From: Vitreimonas flagellata
Lineage (GTDB): Bacteria > Pseudomonadota > Alphaproteobacteria > Caulobacterales > Aquidulcibacteraceae
Assembly: GCF_004634425.1 (NCBI RefSeq)
Contig: NZ_SBJL01000002.1
Coordinates: 62,001-126,000, forward strand
Length of the DNA: 64,000 bases
Direction: 5' to 3'
Shown here: piece after piece, positions 7,874 to 16,482 of the stretch
How the letters are laid out: the number at the start of each line of letters is the position of its first letter
Position numbering within the stretch: the stretch's first letter is position 1
Position numbers and translations under genes: made by a program
The notes under the pieces: generated by a model
What the model was told of the DNA's origin: nothing
Database searches by the model: none
The model's input: only the letters and a program-made list of their open reading frames with translations

Positions 7874-9262
7874 TCAAGCGTCTTTCTCCAAGTCCGCCAG
7901 CGCGTTGAGGCCACGTGCAAGGGTTTCGCGGTCGGGCGGGGCGCCTAGGGAGATGCGGACGCTCGGTTCTGTATCTGCTTCGGCGGCGAAGTCTTGCGAT
8001 GCGACAACCACCACGCCCTGCGCGCGCGCCGCCGCTGCATAAGCTTGCGCGCTCGATCCGGGTGGCAGCGACATCCAGAGATGAAAGCCGCCTGCCCCGC
8101 CGCGTGCGCGCGCGGGCAATATTTTGCGGGCGAGCTTCATGCGGGCAGCACTCTCGGCGGCGATTGCATTGAACAGGCGCTGCGCCACGCCACTCTCGAT
8201 CCAATGCACAGCCATGTCCGAGAGCAGCGGCACGGGCATGAGAAACGCCGCGCGTAGCGCTTCGCTGACTCGCACGCAAAGCGCCGGCGGCGCGACCACA
8301 AACGCCGTGCGCAGGCCGGGCGAGAGACATTTCGCGAGCGTGCTCACATAGATCACCCGCTCCGGCGCCAAGCGCGCGAGCGGCGTCACGTTCGGCGCGA
8401 ACCGACCGTAAGCGTCGTCTTCGACGATGGTGAGATCATGCTTGCGCGCAATCGCGATAATGGCGTCGCGCCGCGCTGCGGCAATCGTACGCGTCGTCGG
8501 ATTTTGCAGCGTGGGATTGAGATAGATCGCCTTCGGCCGCGTGCTTTTGCATTGCACCTCCAGCGCGTCCGGCAACGGCCCTTCGTCATCGAATTGCAGC
8601 GCCGCTACGCTTACGCCAAGCAAGCGCGCGATGGCGAGGAAGCCGGGATAAGTGAAGGGCTCCGCCAGCACCGTGTCGCCGGCGCGCGAGAGCATGGGCA
8701 ACAACGCTGCCAGCGCCGCCTGCGCGCCGGGCGCGACGCAAATGCACGCGGGATCAACATCGCCAAGCAAGGGCTGCAACCACGCAGCGGCGGCGCGCTT
8801 GTCGCGCAGCGAACCCATGCCGGAGCGATAATTCATCAAGGCCGCCGGATCGTTGTTCTTCAAAGTCGCCGCGAGGCCGCGCCCAATCAGGTCGCGCAAG
8901 CTTTCGTCGCCAGCAGGCGGCGGCAAATTCATGCTGAGATCGATAATTGGCCCCGTGGGCGAAGCCGCGCCGCGCACAAACGTGCCGCGCCCCACTTCGC
9001 CATCGAGCAGCCCCATCTCGCGCGCTTGCGCATAAGCGCGCGTCACCGTGGTGAGATCGCAGCCCAACGCCTCCGCCACACGTCGCTGTGGCGGCAATCG
9101 ATCGCCTGGCGCGAGTTCGCCCGCTTCCACGGCCGCCGCCAAACCCTGGGCGATCGAGAGATATTTTGGCCCCTCGCCCGGCTGCGCCTTCAGCCGCGCG
9201 ATCCAGCCATCGCGGGCGCTTGCCGTGCGGCGCGGCGACACATTGGCTTTTAGGTTGGACAT
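7874..9262 (-). CDS. MocR-type regulator: GntR winged helix fused to class I aminotransferase fold
   Basis: 462 residues. N-terminal GntR-type winged helix (about 35-105: GDRLPPQRRVAEALG, LTTVTRAYAQAREMG) followed by a fold-type I PLP aminotransferase-like domain with the substrate/PLP motif YLNPTLQNPTT and the PLP-binding lysine in STLAKCLSPGLR. MocR proteins sense PLP or an amino-acid-derived ligand and act on adjacent genes. Divergent from a DUF983 gene with only 45 bp between the starts, and an inverted repeat fills that gap and touches this start codon, so it likely controls itself and the DUF983 gene. Confidence 0.9.
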   Translation of the reverse strand: MSNLKANVSPRRTASARDGWIARLKAQPGEGPKYLSIAQGLAAAVEAGELAPGDRLPPQRRVAEALGCDLTTVTRAYAQAREMGLLDGEVGRGTFVRGAASPTGPIIDLSMNLPPPAGDESLRDLIGRGLAATLKNNDPAALMNYRSGMGSLRDKRAAAAWLQPLLGDVDPACICVAPGAQAALAALLPMLSRAGDTVLAEPFTYPGFLAIARLLGVSVAALQFDDEGPLPDALEVQCKSTRPKAIYLNPTLQNPTTRTIAAARRDAIIAIARKHDLTIVEDDAYGRFAPNVTPLARLAPERVIYVSTLAKCLSPGLRTAFVVAPPALCVRVSEALRAAFLMPVPLLSDMAVHWIESGVAQRLFNAIAAESAARMKLARKILPARARGGAGGFHLWMSLPPGSSAQAYAAAARAQGVVVVASQDFAAEADTEPSVRISLGAPPDRETLARGLNALADLEKDA

Positions 9263-9287
9263 GCATACACTTTATGAAATTGTATGC
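9263..9287. promoter_or_regulatory. Inverted repeat in the MocR/DUF983 divergent promoter
   Basis: GCATACA (9263-9269) and TGTATGC (9281-9287) form a perfect 7-bp inverted repeat with an 11-bp spacer. It lies immediately upstream of the mocR ATG and 20 bp before the DUF983 start, as expected for the operator of the divergent regulator. Confidence 0.45.
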
Positions 9288-9307
9288 AATTCGCAAGAGG
9301 CGATTGT

Positions 9308-9760
9308 ATGGATGTGTTGAAGCTCCCCCTGGTCAAACTTGACCCGCGCTCGCCAGCTTACACCGGCATTCGCGGCCGCTGCCCGCGCTGCGGCGAGGGC
9401 AAGCTATTTCTCGGCCTGCTGACGCTCGCGCCCAAATGCGACAAGTGCGGACTGGATTTCTCGTTCGCCGACCCCGCCGATGGCCCCGCCTTCTTTGTGA
9501 TGTCGATCACGAGCTTCCTGGCTGTGGGCCTGCTCTTCATCCTGCAGGCCTTCTTGCACATGCCCGATTGGCTGCTCCTACTGGTCGTCGGCGTCGTCGT
9601 GCTCTGGTCCTCGATCGCGCTGCTCGTGCCGATCAAGGGCTGGCTGGTGAACTCGCAATATTTCTACAAGGCCGGCGAAGGCGTGCTGGCAGGTCCTGTC
9701 TCGTCGGAGCCCTGCCAGTGCGAGGATTGCCGCCGGCGCTACGCCAAGCGCAAACGCTAG
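9308..9760 (+). CDS. DUF983 family membrane protein
   Basis: 150 residues from the ATG at 9308 (AAGAGG lies 8 bases upstream), not the earlier in-frame ATG inside the operator. The N-terminus carries a zinc-ribbon (CPRCGEGKLF, CDKCGLDF, about 27-55), followed by two strong membrane helices (FFVMSITSFLAVGLLFILQ; LLLLVVGVVVLWSSIALLV). A second cysteine cluster CQCEDC lies near the C-terminus. The family is common in Alphaproteobacteria, often near cytochrome oxidase genes, and its function is not established. A cysteine-rich cytosolic metal-binding role is plausible. Confidence 0.9.
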   Translation: MDVLKLPLVKLDPRSPAYTGIRGRCPRCGEGKLFLGLLTLAPKCDKCGLDFSFADPADGPAFFVMSITSFLAVGLLFILQAFLHMPDWLLLLVVGVVVLWSSIALLVPIKGWLVNSQYFYKAGEGVLAGPVSSEPCQCEDCRRRYAKRKR

Positions 9761-9866
9761 GCAGTCTTGAGCCGATCGTGGGCAAATTCGCCCCATACTT
9801 CGAGGCCAGTGCGAAAATTCGGCAATAATATTGCCCCACGACGCTCATTCAGGTAGAAACTGCCGC

Positions 9867-9935
9867 ATGAGCGGCTTTCGCCCCCTGCTTCCAGCAAGCC
9901 TTTGCCTCCTGAGCCTTAGCGGCCCCAGGGCGTAA
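9867..9935 (+). CDS. Leucine-rich leader peptide upstream of leuA
   Basis: A 22-codon ORF (ATG 9867, TAA 9933) with six leucine codons, five of them in a short run (LLPASLCLLSL), ends 72 bp before leuA. It overlaps the left arm of a perfect 9-bp hairpin (9923-9931 with 9957-9965). This is the architecture of leucine-dependent attenuation: a ribosome stalled at the Leu codons would cover the left arm. AGG 14 bases upstream is a weak ribosome site. Confidence 0.6.
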   Translation: MSGFRPLLPASLCLLSLSGPRA

Positions 9936-9965
9936 GACCGGCTGCATTCGCGGCCTGCCCTGGGG
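9923..9965 (+). promoter_or_regulatory. Attenuator-like hairpin in the leuA leader
   Basis: CCCCAGGGC (9923-9931) pairs perfectly with GCCCTGGGG (9957-9965). The right arm can alternatively pair with CCAGGGCC directly before the leuA ATG, which would hide the ribosome site. No T-run follows, so translational or Rho-type attenuation is as likely as an intrinsic terminator. Confidence 0.5.
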
Positions 9966-10007
9966 ATCAAAGCTTCCGACCGCACTCAAATTCCCAAGGC
10001 CAGGGCC

Positions 10008-11552
10008 ATGACACACGACCACGTACGCATCTTCGACACCACCATGCGCGACGGCGAACAATCGCCCGGCGCGGCCATGACGATGGCCGACAAAATCGAG
10101 ATCGCCCGCCAGCTCGACGCGATGGGCGTCGATGTGATCGAAGCGGGCTTTCCCGCAGCTTCCAATGGCGATTTCGAATCCGTCCGCGCCGTCGGCGCGG
10201 TTTTGGAAAACGCTGTGCTCTGCGGCCTCTCGCGCGCTGGCCCGAAGGACATCGAGCGCTGCGCCGAAGCGATCAAAAGCGCCAAGCGCTTCCGCATCCA
10301 CACCTTCATCTCGACCTCGCCGATCCATCGCAAGCACAAGCTGAACATGGAAGCACACCAAGTACTCGACGCCGTTACGGCCTCGGTGACGCTCGCGCGC
10401 AAATTCACCGATGACGTGGAATGGAGCGCCGAGGACGCGACGCGCACCGAGCGCGATTTCTTGAAGCGCTGCGTCGAAGCCGCGATCCGCGCCGGCGCCA
10501 CGACGATCAATATTCCCGACACGGTCGGCTATTCATTCCCGGACGAGTATCGCGACCTCTTCCGCGATTTGATCCAAAGCGTGCCGGGCGCTGACAAGGC
10601 GATCTTCTCGGCGCATTGCCATAATGATTTGGGCCTCGCCGTCGCCAATTCGATCGCGGCCGTGCAAGGCGGCGCGCGTCAGATCGAGTGCGCGGTCAAT
10701 GGCCTCGGCGAGCGCGCCGGTAACGCAGCACTCGAAGAAATCGTTATGGCGTTCCGCGTGCGCGGCGCCGACCTGCCCTATCAAACCAATATCGATAGCC
10801 CGCAGCTGATGCGCGTCAGCCAAACCGTGGCGCGCGTGACCGGCTTCCCAGTGCAGTTCAACAAAGCCATCGTCGGCAAGAACGCGTTCAGCCACGAAAG
10901 CGGCATCCACCAAGACGGCATGCTGAAGCACACCGAAACGTATGAGATCATGCGTCCGGAAGACGTGGGCCAGGGCGCTACGAGCTTGGTGATGGGCAAG
11001 CTCTCGGGGCGGCACGCGTTCAAGAAGAAGCTCGAAGAGCTGGGCTACACGCTCGCGGACAATGCGTTGAACGACGCCTTCCAGCGCTTCAAGGAATTGT
11101 GCGACCGCAAGCGCCATGTGTTCGATGAGGACATCGTCGCGTTGGTGGACGATCAGATCGCTCACGGCGATGACGCGATCCAAGTCTCGCGCCTACGCGT
11201 TGTCGCCGGCACTGAAGGTCCTCAGACAGCGGAGATCGATCTCACCATCAATGGCGAACCCGTCTGGAAGACCGCCCGCGGCAACGGCCCAGTCGATGCG
11301 ATCTTCAACGCCATCAAGGAAGCCGCACCCCACGAGGCGGATCTTGAGCTCTATCAAGTGCACGCCGTCACTGAAGGCACGGACGCGCAAGCGATCGTGA
11401 GTGTGCGGCTCTCCGCTGACGGGCGTTCCGCGTCAGCGCGCGCGTCGGATGCGGATACGTTGGTGGCGAGCGCGCGGGCTTATGTGGCCGCGCTCAATCG
11501 GCTGAATGCGCTCGGCAGCGCGCGGATTTCAGCACAGCACAGCGCAGCTTAG
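10008..11552 (+). CDS. leuA: 2-isopropylmalate synthase
   Basis: 514 residues, the usual length. It condenses 2-oxoisovalerate with acetyl-CoA in the first committed step of leucine biosynthesis. The TIM-barrel active site is complete: FDTTMRDGEQSPG with the metal Asp and catalytic Arg, SAHCHNDLGLAVANS with the metal histidines, and NGLGERAGNAALEE. The C-terminal LeuA dimerisation/regulatory domain (about 385-505) is present, so leucine feedback inhibition is expected. It stands alone behind a leucine leader peptide and ends 4 bp into the convergent tolC-like gene. Confidence 0.97.
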   Translation: MTHDHVRIFDTTMRDGEQSPGAAMTMADKIEIARQLDAMGVDVIEAGFPAASNGDFESVRAVGAVLENAVLCGLSRAGPKDIERCAEAIKSAKRFRIHTFISTSPIHRKHKLNMEAHQVLDAVTASVTLARKFTDDVEWSAEDATRTERDFLKRCVEAAIRAGATTINIPDTVGYSFPDEYRDLFRDLIQSVPGADKAIFSAHCHNDLGLAVANSIAAVQGGARQIECAVNGLGERAGNAALEEIVMAFRVRGADLPYQTNIDSPQLMRVSQTVARVTGFPVQFNKAIVGKNAFSHESGIHQDGMLKHTETYEIMRPEDVGQGATSLVMGKLSGRHAFKKKLEELGYTLADNALNDAFQRFKELCDRKRHVFDEDIVALVDDQIAHGDDAIQVSRLRVVAGTEGPQTAEIDLTINGEPVWKTARGNGPVDAIFNAIKEAAPHEADLELYQVHAVTEGTDAQAIVSVRLSADGRSASARASDADTLVASARAYVAALNRLNALGSARISAQHSAA

Positions 11553-12856
11553 CGGCCGCGCAGCCCGTCCTGGTCCTCGATGATCCCGCCGCTTTGCGAC
11601 GGGATCGAAAGGATACCGACGGACGCCAGCATCTGACGCTCCGCGACGACCAGATCGCGCTCAGCCTGCGCCAGCGCGATGCGCGCAGCCAGCAGATCTG
11701 CTTCCTGATCGAGCACTTCGACTGTTGAGCGTAGGCCCGTCTCCTGCTCCAGCGTCACGCCTTCGTAAGCAAGCTCGGCGGCTTGCACTTGCTCGCGCGC
11801 GGAATCCACCGCGGCGCGGGCTGAGGCAAGACCCGTCCACGCGTTGGTGACACTCTCCTGCACGCCGCGTTGGGCGGCGGCGAGATCGAGGTTCGACGCC
11901 GAGCGCAACGCACGTTGCGCGCGCGTACGCGAGCGGATCGCGCCGCCTTGGAAGATCGGGATCGAGACGCGGACGCCGACGCTGTCGGTGGTCGATTCCG
12001 AGTCATCGTCATCGAAATCTGCGCCAATCGAGCTGCCCGCTTCCAACGTCACGTTCATGCGCCCCTGCGCGGCAGCCGCATCGACGTTCGCATCAGCCAA
12101 GCGGGTGTCAGCCATCGCGCTGATCAGCACCGGCGAATTATCGACCGAGAGATCAAGCGCCGTTTGCAGATCGCTCGGCAGACCCGGCGTGGTCGCGGGC
12201 GGCGTGAGATTGGATGGCGGACGGCCAACTAAACGTTGGTAGGCTTGCACGGCTGCAGCCATCGCGCCCTGTGCTTGCACCAATTGCGTGCGCGCCTGCG
12301 CCAAACGCGCTTGCGATTGTGCAACGTCTGTGCGCGTCACCACGCCCGCATCGAATTGCGCCTGCGCGTATTCGAACAAGCGCGTGAGGTTCGACACCGT
12401 CGTTTCACGCGCCGCGACCACGGCTTGCGCTTGGCGAACATCGGCATAAGCGCGCGTCACGTCGAGCAGCAGCGTTTGCGAGGCCAATTCGTAGTCCGCC
12501 ACGGCGCCCGCTATCTGAGCCCGCGCCGCGCGCGTCGAGGCAACGACCCGGCCCGAGCCGAACAAAAGTTGCGAGACGTTCGCCGAGCTTGACCAGGTTT
12601 CAGTGCGGTCGCCTTCAAGCGCCGGATTATCGGAATCGCGATCGCTCGCACTCGCCGAGCCAGAAACCGAAATCTGAGGCAGCGCCGCCGCCCAAGCTTG
12701 CGGCAATGCTTCACGAGTAGCGTTCAGGCGTTGGCGTTGCGCCGCCAGCGTCGGATTTGATTCCGAAGCCGCAACCATCGCTTCCGTCAGCGTATCCGCC
12801 GCCGCCGGTCCGGTCGCCATGCTCAGCGCCAAGAGGGAAACCATCAAAGTCCGCAT
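11549..12856 (-). CDS. TolC-family outer membrane efflux protein
   Basis: 435 residues from the ATG at 12856 with GAGGAAG upstream; the longer open frame adds a non-signal extension. Signal peptide MRTLMVSLLALSMATGPAAA, then two repeats of the long coiled-coil helical hairpin typical of TolC/OEP (LTEAMVAASESNPTLAAQRQ...; AQSQARLAQARTQLVQAQ). A DFDDDDSES acidic patch lies in the middle. It forms the outer-membrane duct for the adjacent MacB-like permease, ATPase and adaptor, all on the same strand with short gaps or overlaps. Confidence 0.93.
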   Translation of the reverse strand: MRTLMVSLLALSMATGPAAADTLTEAMVAASESNPTLAAQRQRLNATREALPQAWAAALPQISVSGSASASDRDSDNPALEGDRTETWSSSANVSQLLFGSGRVVASTRAARAQIAGAVADYELASQTLLLDVTRAYADVRQAQAVVAARETTVSNLTRLFEYAQAQFDAGVVTRTDVAQSQARLAQARTQLVQAQGAMAAAVQAYQRLVGRPPSNLTPPATTPGLPSDLQTALDLSVDNSPVLISAMADTRLADANVDAAAAQGRMNVTLEAGSSIGADFDDDDSESTTDSVGVRVSIPIFQGGAIRSRTRAQRALRSASNLDLAAAQRGVQESVTNAWTGLASARAAVDSAREQVQAAELAYEGVTLEQETGLRSTVEVLDQEADLLAARIALAQAERDLVVAERQMLASVGILSIPSQSGGIIEDQDGLRGR

Positions 12857-12872
12857 GAGAAGTTCTTCCTCA

Positions 12873-14111
12873 TCATTCCCGACGCAGCGCTTCGATCGGA
12901 TCGAGCTGCGCTGCGCGCCATGCCGGGTAGGCGCCAAACAGAACACCAACCAATCCCGAAAAAGCGATCGCCAAGCCCGCATTCAAGGGGGAGATTACCA
13001 AGGGCAGTGTAAACAAAGAGGTCATTAACCAGGCGCCGGCCACGCCCAATATGAGACCAATAATCCCACCCGCCACGGAAAGCGTCACGGCTTCTAGCCC
13101 GAACTGGCGCAGGATGTCTCCTTGACGGGCGCCAAGCGCTTTCCGCAAGCCGATCTCACGTGTCCGTTCAGTTACGCTGACGAGCATGATGTTCATGATC
13201 CCGATCCCACCGACGAGCAGCGACACCGCCGAAATTCCCCCAAGAAGGTAGGTGAAAACCTGCGTCGTCTGCGCCGCCGTCTCGGTGATTGAGCTCAAAT
13301 TCTGCACGGTGAAATCGTCTTCGCCTTCGCGCGTACGGTGGCGCTGTCGCAAAAGTGTCTCGACATCTTCCTGCAGCGCGCTGAGCACGTCCTCATTCTG
13401 CGCCTTCACCGAAATCTGACTGACGCTATCACCGCGCCCGCGGCGGCCGGAGATACGCCGCTTCACCGTTGTCAAAGGCGCCAGAACGATATCGTCCTGG
13501 TCGGCGCCGAAGCCGGATTGCCCCTTCGATTCCAGAACGCCGATCACTTCGAACGCACCGCCATTCATACGCACCGTCTGGCCGACTGGATCAAGGTTCG
13601 GGAAGAGTTCGTTCGCCACCGTCGCGCCAAGCACGACGACGCGACGGGCTTGGCGTTCTTCTGACTCGTCGAACATCCGGCCCGACGAAATCTCCCAATC
13701 ACGCGCTTCGAGATAGCTGGGTGTGACGCCCTCGACTTGGGGATTCCAGTTTAGACCGTTGGCGATCACTTGCGTGCGCGCGCGCTGCGAGGGCGCCACC
13801 ACCGCGACGCCTTCGAGTTGCGCGATTGCAGCCGCGTCATCGATGGTGAGCGTATCCCAGCCCATACCGCCGCCGGCTTGTGCACGCACGCCGCCGCCGC
13901 TGCGCTGCGCGCCAGGCACGACGATCAGAAGGTTCGAACCAAGGCTTGCGATCGAGCGCTCCACTTGCGCCTGCGCGCCAGAGCCGAGCGCGACCATCGC
14001 CACGACCGACGCCACGCCGATGATCACACCGAGCGCCGTCAGCGCCGAGCGCAACGGATTAGAACGGAGCGCGCGGCCAGCACTGGCGATAAGGTCAGAC
14101 GTGCGCATCAT
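12873..14111 (-). CDS. MacB-like ABC transporter permease
   Basis: 412 residues from tandem ATGs at 14111/14108. MacB topology: first transmembrane helix after LRSNPLRSALTALGVIIGVASVVAMVAL, a large periplasmic MacB_PCD domain (about 50-270), then the FtsX-like bundle of three helices containing ERTREIGLRKALGA. Such transporters are mechanotransmission exporters that expel substrates from the periplasm through TolC. The start overlaps the ATPase gene by 17 bp, indicating translational coupling. Substrate unknown; macrolides, peptides or siderophores are typical of the family. Confidence 0.92.
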   Translation of the reverse strand: MMRTSDLIASAGRALRSNPLRSALTALGVIIGVASVVAMVALGSGAQAQVERSIASLGSNLLIVVPGAQRSGGGVRAQAGGGMGWDTLTIDDAAAIAQLEGVAVVAPSQRARTQVIANGLNWNPQVEGVTPSYLEARDWEISSGRMFDESEERQARRVVVLGATVANELFPNLDPVGQTVRMNGGAFEVIGVLESKGQSGFGADQDDIVLAPLTTVKRRISGRRGRGDSVSQISVKAQNEDVLSALQEDVETLLRQRHRTREGEDDFTVQNLSSITETAAQTTQVFTYLLGGISAVSLLVGGIGIMNIMLVSVTERTREIGLRKALGARQGDILRQFGLEAVTLSVAGGIIGLILGVAGAWLMTSLFTLPLVISPLNAGLAIAFSGLVGVLFGAYPAWRAAQLDPIEALRRE

Positions 14112-14811
14112 GGCGCGCCTCCTGCCCGTTGACTGAATCCGAGACGATATGGCCGTCGCGCATCTCGATCGTCCGCTTGGTTTGCGCCGCGACCTCATGG
14201 TCGTGCGTCACGATCACGATCGTCGCGCCTTCACTGTTCAGTTCGCGAAACAGCGCCATGATTTCGATGCCGGTATTGGTATCGAGCGCGCCGGTGGGTT
14301 CGTCGGCCAGAATCAGCGACGGCCTACCCGCCAGCGCCCGCGCGATCGCGACACGTTGTTGCTGACCGCCGGAGAGCTGCGTCGGCTTGTGGCCCATGCG
14401 TGCGCCCAGGCCCACCCGCGTCAGCAATTCCGCCGCGCGCTCGCGGCGCTCCTTCGGTACTATGCCGCCATAGATCATGGGCAGCTCGACGTTCTCCAAC
14501 GCCGTCAGCCGCGGCAGCAGATTGAAGCTCTGAAACACGAAACCGATGGTCTGGTTGCGGAAGACAGCCAGATCGTCGTCGCTCATCGCGCCGATGTCGT
14601 TGCCGGCGATCGCGATGCGGCCGCTGGTCGGCGTATCGAGGCCGCCGATGATGTTCATCAAAGTCGACTTGCCTGAGCCTGAAGGGCCCACGATGGCGCA
14701 ATACTCGCCACGCGCGATGATGAAGTTCACACGGTCCAGCGCATGCACGGTCTCGTCGCCCATGCGATAGAGCTTCACCAAATCGCGAGCTTCGATCAGC
14801 GCGCTCATCAC
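14095..14811 (-). CDS. MacB/LolD-type ABC transporter ATPase
   Basis: 238 residues, complete nucleotide-binding domain: Walker A GPSGSGKST, Q-loop FVFQSFNL, signature LSGGQQQR, Walker B LILADEPTGALD, and H-loop VTHDHEVA. Powers the MacB-like permease encoded immediately downstream. It overlaps the permease gene by 17 bp and the adaptor gene by 4 bp, so the exporter is one operon in the order adaptor, ATPase, permease, TolC. Confidence 0.95.
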   Translation of the reverse strand: MMSALIEARDLVKLYRMGDETVHALDRVNFIIARGEYCAIVGPSGSGKSTLMNIIGGLDTPTSGRIAIAGNDIGAMSDDDLAVFRNQTIGFVFQSFNLLPRLTALENVELPMIYGGIVPKERRERAAELLTRVGLGARMGHKPTQLSGGQQQRVAIARALAGRPSLILADEPTGALDTNTGIEIMALFRELNSEGATIVIVTHDHEVAAQTKRTIEMRDGHIVSDSVNGQEARHDAHV

Positions 14812-16361
14812 GTGCCCCGGATGCGGACGCCGCCGCCTGGGCCACCCATGCCGCCTTGTTGACGGACCTCCGCCTGCGGCCCGCCACCGATGATGACTTC
14901 ATCACCTGCGTTCAAACCGCTGTGCAGCACAGTGTTGGAATTGTCGGCGACGCCAATCTCGACCAGGACCGGTGTCGGCTGATTGTTGCGCAATACCCAA
15001 ACGACGGCCTGTCGGCTCACCTCCTGGCGCGGCCCGCCGCCTGCGCGCATCTGCGCCAGCAATTGTTGCTGCTCGGCCGAAAGCGTTGGTTCGATCTCGC
15101 GGATCACTTGATCGCGGATGCGCCGCATCGCCGCCCGCCGATCGCCACCGCCTTCGCCGCGCGGCATCGACGCCATCGCGTTCTCGAACGCCGTTTGCGC
15201 CGCCGCGCGTTGTTGGTCGTTGAGCTGCAGCGTTTCCGCAATTTGCGTCACGCCGCGCCCGCCACGGCCCTGACCACCGCCTTCACCGCGACCACCGCCA
15301 GAGCCAGGCTGTTGCGCCTGCGCTTCACCGCCCGCGCCACGACGTTGCCCCTGGCCGCCGCCCATCAGAGCTTGGCCTTGCGCGACCAGGTCCGGATCAG
15401 CCGGACGGAAACGCAGCGCCGTGTTCGGCACGCGCAACACATTCTCGCGCTGCTCCAGCACGATCTCGGCGTTCGCGGTCATCCCCGGCAACAATTGACG
15501 CCCCGGATTGTCGGCTTCGACCACCACTGTGTAGCTCACCACGCCAGATTCAGCGACGCCCTGCTGGCGCACTTGGCTCACACGGCCTTCGAACTCGCGA
15601 TCCGGAAACGCATCCACCGTGAAGCGCACGCTCTGCCCTTCACGCACATCGCCAATGTCGGCTTCATCCACGGTGATGTTGGCCTGAAGTCGCGACAAAT
15701 CCTGCGCGATCACGAACAGCGTCGCCGCTTGCAGGCTCGACGCCACCGGCTGGCCCACGTTCACTTGCCGATCCACCACAACGCCATCGATCGGCGAGCG
15801 GATCACGCTGCGATCCAAATCCGTGCGCGCTGTCGCCACTTGCGCTTGCGCCTGCGCCACAGCCGCGCGCGCCGTATCCCGCGCTGCACGCTGTTGCGAC
15901 ATCAATTGTTCTGAAGCGAAGCCGCGCTGCTGGAGCAGCACGTAACGCTGATAGTCAGATTCCGCGACCGCGAGTTGCGCTTGCTGCTGCGCCAAGGTCG
16001 CTTGCGCTTGCACGATGCGTTGCTGAAACGGCGTCGGGTCAAGCCGCGCCAGCACTTGGCCTTCGCGCACCTGACTGTTGAAATCGACCAGCACTTCCGT
16101 AATCGGCCCCGACACTGTTGCGCCCACGTTTGCCGAGACAAGCGGCTGCAACGTACCGGTTGCGCTAACAACGCGCGTGATAGCGCCTGTGCTCACTTCG
16201 GCCGTGCGATAAGGATCTTCGTCGCTCTTGCCGCCAAACACATTCCAGGCGAGCAGCGCCGCGACCACGACGCCGCCGACGACCCAAAGCGACCGCCCCC
16301 GCAAGAAGCCAGGGCGCCTAGCCCAGAGCTCTTGAACCTTCTGCTTCAAGTCCGCGAACAT
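14808..16361 (-). CDS. MacA/HlyD-type periplasmic adaptor with inserted Gly-rich and Spy-like segment
   Basis: 517 residues, longer than typical MacA (about 370). One N-terminal membrane anchor (about 25-42), then barrel-sandwich hybrid, helical hairpin (about 110-180) and beta-barrel domains. From about 331 to 448 the protein carries an insertion: a Gly/Arg/Gln-rich linker (about 333-369), then two helices of LTxxQ/Spy character (LQLNDQQRAAAQTAFENAM; IEPTLSAEQQQLLAQMR). The canonical membrane-proximal domain then resumes (VWVLRNNQPTPVLVEIG...). The insertion may add a periplasmic chaperone or metal-sensing function. First gene of the exporter operon. Confidence 0.9.
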   Translation of the reverse strand: MFADLKQKVQELWARRPGFLRGRSLWVVGGVVVAALLAWNVFGGKSDEDPYRTAEVSTGAITRVVSATGTLQPLVSANVGATVSGPITEVLVDFNSQVREGQVLARLDPTPFQQRIVQAQATLAQQQAQLAVAESDYQRYVLLQQRGFASEQLMSQQRAARDTARAAVAQAQAQVATARTDLDRSVIRSPIDGVVVDRQVNVGQPVASSLQAATLFVIAQDLSRLQANITVDEADIGDVREGQSVRFTVDAFPDREFEGRVSQVRQQGVAESGVVSYTVVVEADNPGRQLLPGMTANAEIVLEQRENVLRVPNTALRFRPADPDLVAQGQALMGGGQGQRRGAGGEAQAQQPGSGGGRGEGGGQGRGGRGVTQIAETLQLNDQQRAAAQTAFENAMASMPRGEGGGDRRAAMRRIRDQVIREIEPTLSAEQQQLLAQMRAGGGPRQEVSRQAVVWVLRNNQPTPVLVEIGVADNSNTVLHSGLNAGDEVIIGGGPQAEVRQQGGMGGPGGGVRIRGT

Positions 16362-16429
16362 GCTGACCTCTGATCTGGCGACCCCTGCCGCCCGGGCAAG
16401 GCGCCTCCCCTTTTACGACGTCTTACAAA

Positions 16430-16473
16430 CGAAAAATGACGCGGCCGGGCGTGAGCCTTTCGCCCGGCCGCGT
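16430..16473 (-). terminator. Intrinsic terminator after the EF-hand gene
   Basis: A perfect 13-bp GC-rich stem (16439-16451 with 16461-16473, 9-nt loop) is followed on the minus strand by CATTTTTCG. It lies 10 bp after the stop codon of the EF-hand gene and separates it from the exporter operon. Confidence 0.8.
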
Positions 16474-16482
16474 CCGCCGGCT

